Shown: in pieces, positions 24,679-33,952 of the stretch
Position numbering within the stretch: the stretch's first letter is position 1
How the letters are laid out: the number at the start of each line of letters is the position of its first letter
Assembly: GCA_963793845.1 (NCBI GenBank)
Contig: CAWCBG010000012.1
Span: 1 to 64,000, forward strand
Direction: 5' to 3'
DNA: 64,000 nucleotides
Source: CAWCBG01 sp963793845
GTDB taxonomy: Bacteria; Acidobacteriota; Terriglobia; Terriglobales; Acidobacteriaceae
Program-made: the position numbers and the translations under genes
Notes under the pieces: model-generated
What the model was told of the DNA's origin: nothing
Seen by the model: only the letters and a program-made list of their open reading frames with translations
The model's database searches: none

Positions 24679-24694
24679 TGTGACCTCAATCACA
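24679..24694. promoter_or_regulatory. CRP consensus site upstream of the cytochrome genes
   Basis: TGTGA-CCTCAA-TCACA is an exact match to the CRP consensus TGTGA-N6-TCACA. It lies 155 bp before the first multihaem cytochrome start and just after the terminator of the Crp-like pair, as expected for an operator of the cytochrome operon. Confidence 0.65.
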
Positions 24695-24833
24695 CCCCCG
24701 GGTGAGTACACTCACTGCCTCACGTGCGCTGAATCGGTGATGGTGGAGTGTTGTAGAAACAGGCGTTGCGTGAGCTGTCCCGACACGAGCAGTCGGTTCC
24801 GGTTGCCCCGCCTTTGTGAAAGCGAGGAGTCCC

Positions 24834-26837
24834 TTGAAACGCTGGAGTTGGATTTACTTCGTCGCGCTTTTGCTGTCGACCCTGCTGATGACGGCGCCGC
24901 CGGCCAATGCCAAAGGCGCAAAGTCGGCCGCGAAAATGAGCAATGAGGACTGCCTTGCCTGCCACAGTGACCCAACCCTGACCAAGGACGAAAACGGTAA
25001 GCAGGTCAGCCTGCATGTGGACGAGACTAAATTCAAAGCCGGGATCCACAGCATGTTCGGCTGCACGGACTGTCACACCGGCATCAGCGCCTTCCCGCAT
25101 GACCCGGCAGCGGCGATGCCGAAATGCGCTACGTGTCATGCCGACCAGCAAGCCGCTTACGATCATGGCATCCATGCAAAAGCGGCGGCGGCAGGCAACC
25201 CGAACGTTGCTAATTGTCAGGACTGCCACGGCGGCGTACACGAGATCCTGCCGGCCACCGACCCCAAATCGAAGGTCGCACACCTCAACATTCCCCAGAC
25301 CTGCGGTGCATGCCATGGCAAGCAGTTGGTGATGGCCTCCAGCGGCGTAAGTTCAGCGCCATTCAATTCCTACGAGCAGAGCGTACACGGCAGAGCCGTT
25401 TCGGGAGGTTCAGAAAAGGCGGCGGTCTGTACCGACTGCCACGGAGAGCATGACATTCTGGCAGCAACCGATCCCAAGTCGCCGATAGCCAAGTTCAATG
25501 TCCCGGCCACGTGCGGGAAGTGCCACGCCAATGTACAGCAGGAGTATGTTCAAAGTACTCACGGGCAAGCAATAGCGCGCGGCAACTGGCAGGCGCCCGT
25601 CTGCACCGACTGCCACGGCATCCACACCATCAAAGGGCCGAAAGACGCTAACTCCTCGGTCGCGTCGGCGAATTTGCAGAACACCTGCGGATCGTGCCAT
25701 GCGAGCGTGAAGCTATCCTCGGAATTCGGCGTGCCGGGCAATCGCGTCTCAAGCTATCTTTCCAGCTACCATGGATTGGCGAATAAGATGGGCTCCAGCG
25801 CGGTGGCCAACTGCGCCAGCTGCCACGGGGTTCACAACATCCTGCCGTCGAGCGACCCGAAATCCACCATCAATCATGCCAACCTGGCGCACACCTGCGG
25901 CCAGTGCCACCCTGGCGCGAACGACAAGTTCATTGCCAACAAGGTGCATCTCGATCCGACACAAAAAGCGGACTTCGGCGGCAAACTAATCGCCATGATC
26001 AGCAAGTTTTATGTATGGATGATCGTGGCGGTGATTGGCGGCATGGTGCTGCACAATCTCATCGTCTTCCGCAAGAAAGCGATCCTGCGCCGTATCGGAC
26101 AGCCACGGATTCTGTTCCGCATGACGGTGGCGCAACGGGCGCAGCATTTGACTCTCTTAATCAGCTTCTTCACGCTGGTGCTCACCGGCTTTGCCTTGCG
26201 CTATCCCACGTCGTGGCTGGCGGTCGTGTTCATCAACGAATCAGTGCGCAGTATCGTGCACCGCGTGGCCGGCGTAGTGCTGATTGCGGTGAGCCTGTTC
26301 CACTTGTGGTATATCAGCGTAAAGCCCGATGGACGTCAGCTCATCAAGGACATGCTGCCTGACTGGAAGGACGTTACCGATGTTCGTGACGCATTCCGTT
26401 ACTATTTGGGTTCCTCCGACCAGCGGCCGCTGTTCCGCCGATTCACCTACGCAGAGAAGGCAGAGTACTGGGCACTGGTATGGGGCATGTTCGTCATGGC
26501 TGCCACCGGATTGATGGCCTGGTTCAAAGTCGGTGTCGGCGAGCACGTTGCTGGATGGTGGATTGACGTTGCAATTACTATTCACTGGTATGAAGCGATC
26601 CTGGCTACTCTGGCGATCATCGTCTGGCACCTGTACGGCGTAATCTTCGATCCGGACGTTTTTCCCATGAATTGGGCCTGGTATGACGGCAAGATGTCCA
26701 TTGAGCAGTATGAGCATGAGCACCCCCTGGACCTGCTGGCCATTGAGAACGCTTCGGAGTCCGAGGCGGAGGGCGAAAACCCCAAAACACAACCGGTGCA
26801 GGACCGCAAAGACGAGGAAACGGTGGGTCACAAATAG
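24834..26837 (+). CDS. CbcL-like 11-haem cytochrome c fused to cytochrome b
   Basis: The start is taken as TTG 24834, with GAGGAG 4 bases upstream; GTG 24816 is an alternative. A signal/anchor (about residues 5-27) is followed by a periplasmic region with eleven CxxCH haem c sites. Part of this region is a repeated unit of the form CxDCHGxHxI, DPxS, TCGxCH (about four copies). The C-terminal third has about five membrane segments with conserved histidines, like diheme cytochrome b561/FdnI subunits. The layout matches Geobacter CbcL, an inner-membrane menaquinol oxidase for extracellular electron transfer. It probably passes electrons from quinol to periplasmic cytochromes. Confidence 0.85.
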   Translation: MKRWSWIYFVALLLSTLLMTAPPANAKGAKSAAKMSNEDCLACHSDPTLTKDENGKQVSLHVDETKFKAGIHSMFGCTDCHTGISAFPHDPAAAMPKCATCHADQQAAYDHGIHAKAAAAGNPNVANCQDCHGGVHEILPATDPKSKVAHLNIPQTCGACHGKQLVMASSGVSSAPFNSYEQSVHGRAVSGGSEKAAVCTDCHGEHDILAATDPKSPIAKFNVPATCGKCHANVQQEYVQSTHGQAIARGNWQAPVCTDCHGIHTIKGPKDANSSVASANLQNTCGSCHASVKLSSEFGVPGNRVSSYLSSYHGLANKMGSSAVANCASCHGVHNILPSSDPKSTINHANLAHTCGQCHPGANDKFIANKVHLDPTQKADFGGKLIAMISKFYVWMIVAVIGGMVLHNLIVFRKKAILRRIGQPRILFRMTVAQRAQHLTLLISFFTLVLTGFALRYPTSWLAVVFINESVRSIVHRVAGVVLIAVSLFHLWYISVKPDGRQLIKDMLPDWKDVTDVRDAFRYYLGSSDQRPLFRRFTYAEKAEYWALVWGMFVMAATGLMAWFKVGVGEHVAGWWIDVAITIHWYEAILATLAIIVWHLYGVIFDPDVFPMNWAWYDGKMSIEQYEHEHPLDLLAIENASESEAEGENPKTQPVQDRKDEETVGHK

Positions 26838-26843
26838 CTGCCA

Positions 26844-26869
26844 GGGTGCGGGCCTTACGGCTTGCACCC
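26844..26869 (+). other. Intercistronic hairpin
   Basis: GGGTGC (26844-26849) pairs with GCACCC (26864-26869), with an inner GCC/GGC. There is no T run. It lies between the two cytochrome genes and may attenuate or stabilise the transcript. Confidence 0.4.
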
Positions 26870-26975
26870 GTCGTCGTGGGGACGATAAGCCAAATAGGGG
26901 ATTGCGAAAAATCTTAACTGTGATAGCTTCGGCGACACGCCCAAAGAGGTGTGCGCCCAGGAAGGGAATAGTTAC

Positions 26976-28511
26976 ATGGCTCAGGATACCCAGGGAGTGA
27001 AGCCTCCGGACCCGAGTGGAACGGCTTCTCCCAAGCTGATTAAGAACCCGATCAGTTTGATCGGTCTAGCGCTCGCAGCGGTCGCTTTCGTCAATATCGT
27101 TTTCCTTTTTCTGATTGACACTCTCAGCAGTAATGCCAGTCCCTACGTCGGCATCCTCGCCTACATGGTTGCCCCGGGCTTTCTGGTGCTGGGTTTGCTT
27201 CTGGCGGTTATAGGCGTTGTGATTGAACGCCGGCGCCGTGCTCACGAGGCCGGAAAACCGCACTTGCCGCGCATTGATCTGAACAATCCGGCACAACGCA
27301 GCACGGTGGCGTTTGTGCTGAGTTTCGTCGTGATCTTCGCGCTCATTAGTGCCGTCGGCAGCTACAAGGCGTATGAGTTTACCGACTCCGTATCTTTCTG
27401 CGGACAGCTGTGCCACTCCGTCATGCACCCGGAGTTCGCAGCCTACCAGGCATCGCCGCACGCTCGCGTAGGGTGTGTTGAGTGCCACGTGGGCCCGGGG
27501 GCAGGATGGTATGTGAAGTCGAAGCTGTCCGGACTGCGCCAGGTGTACTACACGGTTCTGGGGACGTTTCCCCGGCCAATCCCCACCCCGGTGGCGAACC
27601 TGCGTCCGGCGCAGCAGACGTGTGAACAGTGTCACTGGCCCAGGAAGTTCTGGGGCGCGCAGCTGAAAACCTTCACCCACTTCGGCAGCGACGAGCAAAA
27701 CACGCCGCGTGTCATCCGCATGCTGATCAAAACCGGCGGCGGTGACCCCTCCACCGGGCAGACGGTGGGCGGCATCCACTGGCACATGAACATCGATAAC
27801 AAGGTCACCTATTTTGCGACGGACGAGCAGCGGCAGGTGATCCCCTGGGTGCGCATCGAAAACAGCAACGGCAGAGTCACTGAGTACATTGTGAAGGACA
27901 ACCCGCCATCGCAGGAGCAGATCGACAAGGCGGAGAAGCGGCGCATGGACTGTGTGGATTGTCACAACCGTCCAACCCACATCTTCGTATCGCCCGATGT
28001 CTCGGTCGACCGCGGAATGCTGGGCGGCTCAATCGATCCCAAATTGCCCTTTATCAAGCAGCAGGGTGTTCAGGTGCTCACGGCGGGGTACAAGAGTTCG
28101 ACCGAAGCCCGGAGTGCCATCGCCGAGAACATCGAGAAGTTTTATCAGGAGAAGTATCCGCAAATCGCGTCGTCCCAGACTGCCAGCATCGAGAGCGCAG
28201 TCGCTGAACTGCAGCGCATCTACAGCACCACGTTCTTCCCGGAAATGAAGACGGATTGGAAGACACACCCGAATAACATCGGGCACTTCTATTTCCAGGG
28301 CTGCTTCCGCTGCCATGACGGCAACCACGTCAGCAAGGATGGACGCGTCATCAGCAAAGACTGCAATTCCTGTCACACTATGCTCGATCAGGAAGAGGGA
28401 CACGAGCACGTCGCCCCGGTTCAGGCGCAGACTTTCAAGCATCCCGTGGATATCGGCGACCTGTCGGCAGTGAATTGCTCCGACTGCCACACTGGAGGTG
28501 TGTCACCGTAG
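26976..28511 (+). CDS. Seven-haem membrane-anchored NapC/NirT-like cytochrome c
   Basis: The start at 26976 (MAQDTQ) has AGGAAGGG upstream. Three hydrophobic segments (about residues 15-120) precede a periplasmic domain. The first haem site is atypical, CGQLCH (CxxxCH). Six normal CxxCH sites follow (CVEC, CEQC, CVDC, CFRC, CNSC, CSDC). NapC/NirT proteins carry electrons from quinol to periplasmic reductases. Being 138 bp downstream of the CbcL-like gene, it is probably the electron acceptor or an alternative quinol dehydrogenase in the same chain. No terminal reductase is encoded next to it. Confidence 0.85.
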   Translation: MAQDTQGVKPPDPSGTASPKLIKNPISLIGLALAAVAFVNIVFLFLIDTLSSNASPYVGILAYMVAPGFLVLGLLLAVIGVVIERRRRAHEAGKPHLPRIDLNNPAQRSTVAFVLSFVVIFALISAVGSYKAYEFTDSVSFCGQLCHSVMHPEFAAYQASPHARVGCVECHVGPGAGWYVKSKLSGLRQVYYTVLGTFPRPIPTPVANLRPAQQTCEQCHWPRKFWGAQLKTFTHFGSDEQNTPRVIRMLIKTGGGDPSTGQTVGGIHWHMNIDNKVTYFATDEQRQVIPWVRIENSNGRVTEYIVKDNPPSQEQIDKAEKRRMDCVDCHNRPTHIFVSPDVSVDRGMLGGSIDPKLPFIKQQGVQVLTAGYKSSTEARSAIAENIEKFYQEKYPQIASSQTASIESAVAELQRIYSTTFFPEMKTDWKTHPNNIGHFYFQGCFRCHDGNHVSKDGRVISKDCNSCHTMLDQEEGHEHVAPVQAQTFKHPVDIGDLSAVNCSDCHTGGVSP

Positions 28512-28561
28512 AATCGAGACGGCTTGGCGGCAGAGCGCACTTCAAGGTCCGCTCTGGCCAG

Positions 28562-29125
28562 TCATGGATGCAGCTTCTCCTTCCGCGCCAGCATAGCGAC
28601 AAATTGCTCAAGGCGCCGAGCACGGGTCTCTGCTTTCTTTGCGTTGTGAAGCCGAAACAGCACCGCGTAACGATTTTTGCTGTCGAGGGTTGCGAAGAAG
28701 GCCTTTGCCTTGGCATTGCGGTCCAGCGCAGCCTGGAGGTCGTCCGGAACGGTGATCTTCCTCTGGCCTTCGTACGCCGATGCCCAACGTCCATCCCGTT
28801 TCGCGAGTTCGATCTGTTTTAGTCCGGCGGGTTGCATCAGGTTCAGCTTCGTCAATTCGCCGGCACGCTTGACGTTGATCACGCTCCAGATACTCTTTGG
28901 CTTACGCGGTGTAAAACGAATGCTGTAACGGATCGCGTCGACACTTCCACGCACTCCATCAATCCAGCCGAAACAAAGCGCCTCATCCAGAGCCTCGCGA
29001 TAACTGATGCTCGGCATGCCCGAATCTTTCTTGTGGAAGCCGATCAGCAATTCTTCGGTGGTCGCATGATTCCTCTCGAACCACGCGTGCAAATCACGTT
29101 GTGCTCTGAAGTACGTTGGAGCCAT
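28562..29125 (-). CDS. YdeI/OmpD-associated family protein
   Basis: The 187-residue protein has the family signature WFERNHATTEELLIGFHKKDSG...SISYREALDEALCFGWIDGVRGSVDAIRYSIRFTPRKPKSIWSVINVKRAGEL and a basic C-terminal helix. The family is called bacteriocin-protection or YdeI-like, but its biochemical role is unclear. It converges with the cytochrome operon. Confidence 0.85.
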   Translation of the reverse strand: MAPTYFRAQRDLHAWFERNHATTEELLIGFHKKDSGMPSISYREALDEALCFGWIDGVRGSVDAIRYSIRFTPRKPKSIWSVINVKRAGELTKLNLMQPAGLKQIELAKRDGRWASAYEGQRKITVPDDLQAALDRNAKAKAFFATLDSKNRYAVLFRLHNAKKAETRARRLEQFVAMLARKEKLHP

Positions 29126-29213
29126 ACATTTGTGCGTCAGACGGCCGTCAGCAGGTGCCCGAATCTCACTCCCGCCGCCCGGAATCTAACAAAACGATAG
29201 AATAGAGGCAACG

Positions 29214-30380
29214 ATGCACCGGGTCTACCTCGACAATAACGCGACCAGTCCGCTTCTGCCTGAAGTGTTCGAAGCGATGCGCCCGTACTTCTTTGAGAAG
29301 TTCGGCAACGCCTCGTCGATCCACCAGCAGGGACAGCAGGCGCGCGGCGCCGTGGAGCGGGCCCGCGAACAGGTCGCCGATCTGGTGAATTCACGTCCCG
29401 CGGAGATCGTCTTCACCAGCGGCGGCACCGAGGGCGACAACCTGGCACTCTTCGGACTGATGCAGCCCGGCGATCACCTGATCACCTCGGCCGTCGAGCA
29501 TCACGCGGTGTTGAACGCCTGCAAGCGCCTGGAGCAGATGGGTTGCGACGTGACCTACCTGCCGGTGGATGGGCGTGCGTTGATCGACCCCGATGATGTG
29601 CGGCGTGCTTTGCGTCCAGCAACGAAGCTGATCAGCGTCATCTTCGCTAACAATGAGACGGGCGTGTTGCAGCCCGTTCGCGAGATTGGAAAGATCGCAG
29701 CCGAGGCGGACGTATATTTCCACACCGACGCAGTGCAGGCTGCGGGCAAGGTGCCGATCGACGTGAAAGGGATCGGCTGTGACTTGCTGACGCTCACGGC
29801 CCACAAGATGCACGGCCCACAGGGCGCAGGTGCGCTGTACGTGCGCCGGGGGACAATTCTGCAGCCACTGTTCTACGGCGGCCGTCATGAACGCTCACGT
29901 CGCGCCGGAACCGAGAACCTGCCTGGAATTGTCGGGTTGGGCAAAGCCGCCGAGATCGCTCGCGAAGGGTTTGAGAACGGCGCAGTCGAGAAGATGGGTG
30001 CGCTACGCGACCGTCTGGAAAATACGATTGTCGAGAGCGTCGAGCAAGTTGGCGTGAATAGTGGTGGAGCGTCGCGCGTGCCGAACACGACTAACATTTA
30101 CTTCGATTGTCTCGAAGGCGAGGCCATGGTGATCGCGCTCGACCTGAAGGGATTGTCGGTGTCCACGGGCGCCGCCTGTTCCTCCGGCGCCATCGAACCA
30201 TCGCATGTGCTGACTGCGATGGGCTTGTCGGCCGACCGCGCGCGGGCCAGCATTCGCTTCAGCCTGGGCAAGCAGAATACTGTCGAGGACATTGACTTCG
30301 CGATCGGACTGGTGCCGGAGGTCGTAGCGCGGCTGCGTGAACTCAGCCCAGTGTGGAAACGCGCGGCTGTGAGCTCGTAG
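29214..30380 (+). CDS. iscS: Cysteine desulfurase (IscS/NifS class)
   Basis: The 388-residue PLP enzyme has the PLP-lysine in LTAHKMHGPQGAG (about residue 198) and the catalytic Cys in STGAACSSGAIEPSHVL (about 322). It also has the GGTEGDN and HTDAVQAAGK motifs of class I desulfurases. It removes sulfur from cysteine as an enzyme-bound persulfide. mnmA follows 87 bp downstream in the same direction, so a main job is probably sulfur supply for tRNA thiolation, with Fe-S assembly also possible. No iscU is visible. Confidence 0.93.
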   Translation: MHRVYLDNNATSPLLPEVFEAMRPYFFEKFGNASSIHQQGQQARGAVERAREQVADLVNSRPAEIVFTSGGTEGDNLALFGLMQPGDHLITSAVEHHAVLNACKRLEQMGCDVTYLPVDGRALIDPDDVRRALRPATKLISVIFANNETGVLQPVREIGKIAAEADVYFHTDAVQAAGKVPIDVKGIGCDLLTLTAHKMHGPQGAGALYVRRGTILQPLFYGGRHERSRRAGTENLPGIVGLGKAAEIAREGFENGAVEKMGALRDRLENTIVESVEQVGVNSGGASRVPNTTNIYFDCLEGEAMVIALDLKGLSVSTGAACSSGAIEPSHVLTAMGLSADRARASIRFSLGKQNTVEDIDFAIGLVPEVVARLRELSPVWKRAAVSS

Positions 30381-30399
30381 CCAGCGGAGCCTTCCGAAA

Positions 30400-30442
30400 C
30401 AGGTTTCTCCACTCGGCCTGAAGGTCCAGGTCGGAACGACGA
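30400..30442. repeat. Degenerate dispersed repeat between iscS and mnmA
   Basis: CAGGTTTCTCCACTCGGCCTGAAG followed by GGTCGGAACGACGAA is a degenerate half of the GTCATTCCGACCG / GGAGGAACCTG repeat family found elsewhere in the window. Confidence 0.6.
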
Positions 30443-30467
30443 ACAGAACAATGGGTTCAAGCAGATT

Positions 30468-31589
30468 GTGATTTCAGCCAACAACAAGACGGTAGCCGTT
30501 GCCATGTCGGGCGGTGTGGATTCATCCGCCGTTGCGGCGATGCTGTGCCAGCAGGGCTACAACGTGGTGGGCCTTACGCTGCAGCTGTGGAACCAGCGCC
30601 GTCTTGCGGGTCATCACGGCATGCCGGACGAGCCAGTCCAGGGCCGCTGCTGTTCGCTCGACGATGTCTACGACGCGCGCCGTGTGGCCGAGACCCTGGG
30701 GATTCCCTACTACGTGGTTAACCAGGAGTCGCGCTTCGAGGAGGACGTCGTTCGTCCCTTCGTCAACGACTATCTCTCCGGCCGCACACCGATTCCGTGC
30801 AGCCTGTGCAACAACCATCTCAAGTTCGATCAGTTGCTGATTACGGCGCGACAGATCGGCGCTGAGCTGCTCGCCACTGGTCACTACGCCCGCAATGAGT
30901 TCGAAGAGCGCACCGGCCGCTGGATTCTCAAGCGCCCCGCCGATCGCGCCAAGGATCAGACGTATTTTCTGTTCGGCCTGACCCAGGAGCAGTTGAGCCG
31001 CACCCTGTTTCCCCTGGGCGAGATGCGCAAGACCGAGGTGCGCGAGGAGGCCAAGCGCTCCGGTCTGCGCCTCTTTGAGAAGCCCGACTCGCAGGAGATT
31101 TGCTTCATTCCCGGCGGCGACTACAAGCAGTTTCTCGACGCCTACCTGGAAGAGCAGGGCGAAGAGATTCCCGACACGTCCGGCGAACTCGTCACGACCG
31201 GTGGCGAGGTAGTGGGAACGCACAACGGTATCCATAACTTCACCGTTGGACAGCGTAAGGGCCTCGGCGTCGCGACCGGCTCGCCGCTCTATGTGCTTGA
31301 ACTGCGCGGAGACAGGCGGCAGGTTGTCGTGGGGACCGGCGACGAACTGCTCTCGCGGACGTTGCACGCCAAGCGTGCGAACTGGATCGCCATCGACGGC
31401 TTGCGCGAGCCTATGCGGGTAAAGGCGAAGATTCGCCATCGTCACGAAGCAGCGGATGCAGTGATCGAGAAGAGCGACGACGAAGAGGTGCTGGTCACCT
31501 TCGATCAGCCGCAGCGCGCTATCACACCCGGGCAGGCGGTGGTCTTCTACAGCGGAGATGCGGTGGTCGGCGGGGCGTGGATCTGCTAA
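30468..31589 (+). CDS. mnmA: tRNA-specific 2-thiouridylase MnmA
   Basis: The 373-residue protein has the PP-loop AVAMSGGVDSSAVAAML that adenylates the wobble uridine. The first catalytic Cys lies in TPIPCSLCNNHLKF and the second in PDSQEICFIPGGDY, followed by the C-terminal beta-barrel (HNFTVGQRKGLGVATG). It makes 2-thiouridine at position 34 of Lys, Glu and Gln tRNAs. The start is GTG 30468. It works with the upstream desulfurase. Confidence 0.95.
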   Translation: MISANNKTVAVAMSGGVDSSAVAAMLCQQGYNVVGLTLQLWNQRRLAGHHGMPDEPVQGRCCSLDDVYDARRVAETLGIPYYVVNQESRFEEDVVRPFVNDYLSGRTPIPCSLCNNHLKFDQLLITARQIGAELLATGHYARNEFEERTGRWILKRPADRAKDQTYFLFGLTQEQLSRTLFPLGEMRKTEVREEAKRSGLRLFEKPDSQEICFIPGGDYKQFLDAYLEEQGEEIPDTSGELVTTGGEVVGTHNGIHNFTVGQRKGLGVATGSPLYVLELRGDRRQVVVGTGDELLSRTLHAKRANWIAIDGLREPMRVKAKIRHRHEAADAVIEKSDDEEVLVTFDQPQRAITPGQAVVFYSGDAVVGGAWIC

Positions 31590-31648
31590 GAGCTAAGTCA
31601 CTGCAGCCAATCGTGCGCAACGCTCCGCAAAATCCTGCCTAAACAAAC

Positions 31649-32422
31649 TCACCTTGTCATCCTGAGCGGTAGCGCAATCAATATCAGCCCCCATCCAGCC
31701 AACACGAGAGTTGTCGGCTCGGGAGTGCTGGTAATCGAGATCTCGTCGAACGAAGACAACCCATTATATCCGTCGAAAATAGTTGTACCGTCAAGGGTGC
31801 CGGCGAAACTAAGGTTCGTTGGCAGTCCGAAGCCCTGAAGTATCGCGGCGTTTATGTAAGAGACTCGGATGTACGAACCACAATTGTCGTAAAAATTGAG
31901 GGGTCCGTCGTATCCGGCGCATATCATACCGAGAAAGTCACCCGAGATGAGAGTGCTTCCCGGAGGTATTCCAAATACGGAGCCGGTGACGCTAAAGCCT
32001 CCACCCGCTCCAAAGTCGTCTTGATAGTCAGTTTCAGGTCCTTCCTGCCATGTGTTCGTGAAGTAAGCTGGGGCAGTGCTGAAGCCCAGGAAACCGTTGG
32101 AAATCGCATAGCTGGCGTTCGGCCCCGAGAGGACCGCAATCTCGCCCGAACCGCCGCTTGTCTCTCCCACCTGGAGAAAGGGTTGGTCGGCCCCAAACCA
32201 AATAGGGTCGCAAACCTGCGTGATTGGGCAAAAGATTGAGTCGCTAAAGATAAGAGTGATTGGATCGGCGGATGCCGTCCTCGTCAGCGCGGTAACGCAA
32301 AGAGCAACGCCGAGCCACGAGCTAAGGAAGGCGGCACAATACCGTCGACTGGGCACTTGCCTGGCATTACCTGTACTGAGTTGGGAAGGGACAGTGGTTC
32401 TCAAGCTTATTCTGCGGGCCAT
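31649..32422 (-). CDS. PEP-CTERM sorting-domain protein
   Basis: The 257-residue secreted protein has an N-terminal signal region (about residues 30-52, ending TASADP). Its tail is a classic PEP-CTERM: STPEPTTLVLAGWGLILIALPLRMTR, that is PEP, a membrane helix and basic residues. It would be exported and processed by an exosortase, usually in bacteria that make exopolysaccharide. The central region is Gly- and aromatic-rich with no enzymatic motif. GGAGGT precedes the ATG. Confidence 0.85.
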   Translation of the reverse strand: MARRISLRTTVPSQLSTGNARQVPSRRYCAAFLSSWLGVALCVTALTRTASADPITLIFSDSIFCPITQVCDPIWFGADQPFLQVGETSGGSGEIAVLSGPNASYAISNGFLGFSTAPAYFTNTWQEGPETDYQDDFGAGGGFSVTGSVFGIPPGSTLISGDFLGMICAGYDGPLNFYDNCGSYIRVSYINAAILQGFGLPTNLSFAGTLDGTTIFDGYNGLSSFDEISITSTPEPTTLVLAGWGLILIALPLRMTR

Positions 32423-32740
32423 GATGGTTACCTCCTACGAGCTTGACGTAGGGGCGCATGTTGGCATGAGACTACACGCGGCGCATCGGCTTTGTCAGTG
32501 ATGTTGGTTCACTCGGGAAAAAATACGCGAAGCTTCCCGATCTGCGCAGACCGGGAGCGGGGAATCGCGGGAATTGCTGAAAACGTGATTGTGAAATTGG
32601 CGACTGGCGCACAGGGCGCGTTTTCTAACCGAACGCTGTTGCGAGCCCGGGTGCGCCGTTCTGGCGTTCTTCGCCTGCGTCGGCGAAGCGCCGACTTCGG
32701 TCAGAATGACAATGAGTTTTGCAGGTGTGCGGAGAGCGGT
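32423..32740. other. Intergenic region with a repeat-derived hairpin
   Basis: No gene is supported here. GTCGGCG (32679-32685) pairs with CGCCGAC (32689-32695) in a tight hairpin inside a degenerate TTCTTCGCC...GGTCAGAATGAC repeat, just downstream of the flippase-like gene's stop codon. Confidence 0.55.
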
Positions 32741-33793
32741 CTATTCCTTCAGCGCCGCTTCTTCCTTCTCTTCGGCGGCGGCAATGGCGCGCAGCGAAAC
32801 GTGTTCGCGCTGCGCCAGCAACAGGCCCATCGGAATCACCGACATGAAGGTGGCCACCCAGATCAGCATGCCGCAGCTCACCGCCAGTTCGTTCTGGATG
32901 CCGAACACTTTGTTGAGCACGGCAATCGTCGCTAGTTGTGAGCCGCCGCCGACCCCCGGAAGCTGAATCAGCGATCCAAACATCGCGGCTATCATCAACA
33001 CGATGACGCTGGCTGGTCCCAGCTCCGCCAGCGCTCCACCGTAGGCGTGAATGACCAGCCAATACGAAAGCGCTACCAGCAGCCACATGAACATGGAGAG
33101 GAAGAACAGCTGCAGGAAAGAAGGGAAGTCGCTGATGGTTTTCAGACCGTCAGTGAATCCGAGGATCTTGGAGCTGACCGCGTGTGCGAGTTTGCGGCTG
33201 CGCGGCTCCAGCTTGCGTTGCACGTAGCGGGCGATCGGCTCCCCGGAAAAGCGCAGCAGAACGGCGCATGCGGCGAGCACGACAATGCCTACGAGAAATA
33301 GTTCCGCCGACCACTCCACCTTCTGTTGCAATCCCGCAACCGACACCGTGTTCCACCGGCGATCGCCTACAAAGCCTTCGATCGCGAAGATAACCGCCAC
33401 CGACCCCATGTCGAAGATTCGCTCTACCAGCCAAACCGCCACTTGCGAGGAAAAGGTCAGGTTCTCCTTGCGCGCCACCAGGTAAGGCCGAATCATTTCG
33501 CCCGGACGCCCCAACAGCGCCAGTCCGGTAAAGCCCATGAACTGCGGAGCGATCAGGCGCGCGGTGGTTGTTTTGCACATGGGCTTCAGGAAGATGCGCC
33601 ACCGCACGGCGCGGAGAACGTACACAACGTAGATCGTGGCAACCGAAAGCACGACGTACGACCATTTGAGGTCTTCGGTTCGGCTCCAGAAGGTAGACCA
33701 GTCGAATTTCTTCCAGGCGTGCACCTGCAGATAGATCAGCAGGCCGAGCACAACCACCACGACGCTAGTGCCCAGAATGCGCTTTTTATTCAT
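32741..33793 (-). CDS. Flippase-like / LPG-synthase-TM family membrane protein
   Basis: The 350-residue protein has about eight membrane helices and the family motifs VLRAVRWRIFLKPM, FTGLALLGRPGEMIRPYLVARK and LPGVGGGSQLATIAVLNKVFG of the UPF0104/AglD-like family. Members are thought to move or modify lipid-linked intermediates; MprF-type synthase activity needs a soluble domain that is absent here. The substrate is unknown. Confidence 0.82.
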   Translation of the reverse strand: MNKKRILGTSVVVVVLGLLIYLQVHAWKKFDWSTFWSRTEDLKWSYVVLSVATIYVVYVLRAVRWRIFLKPMCKTTTARLIAPQFMGFTGLALLGRPGEMIRPYLVARKENLTFSSQVAVWLVERIFDMGSVAVIFAIEGFVGDRRWNTVSVAGLQQKVEWSAELFLVGIVVLAACAVLLRFSGEPIARYVQRKLEPRSRKLAHAVSSKILGFTDGLKTISDFPSFLQLFFLSMFMWLLVALSYWLVIHAYGGALAELGPASVIVLMIAAMFGSLIQLPGVGGGSQLATIAVLNKVFGIQNELAVSCGMLIWVATFMSVIPMGLLLAQREHVSLRAIAAAEEKEEAALKE

Positions 33794-33952
33794 GAAGTAA
33801 AGCCCAGCCGGTGTTTGCGAAGCTTGCCGGAGGTCAGCTCAAGAGTACATGAGGAGAGCGCGCAAAGCATCGCTCGCCTCGTATGAGGGCACGTCAGGTG
33901 TGGACTACTCGCCTAAACGGTCGGGCCTAGATCCAGGGTGTCGGGTTTGGAA

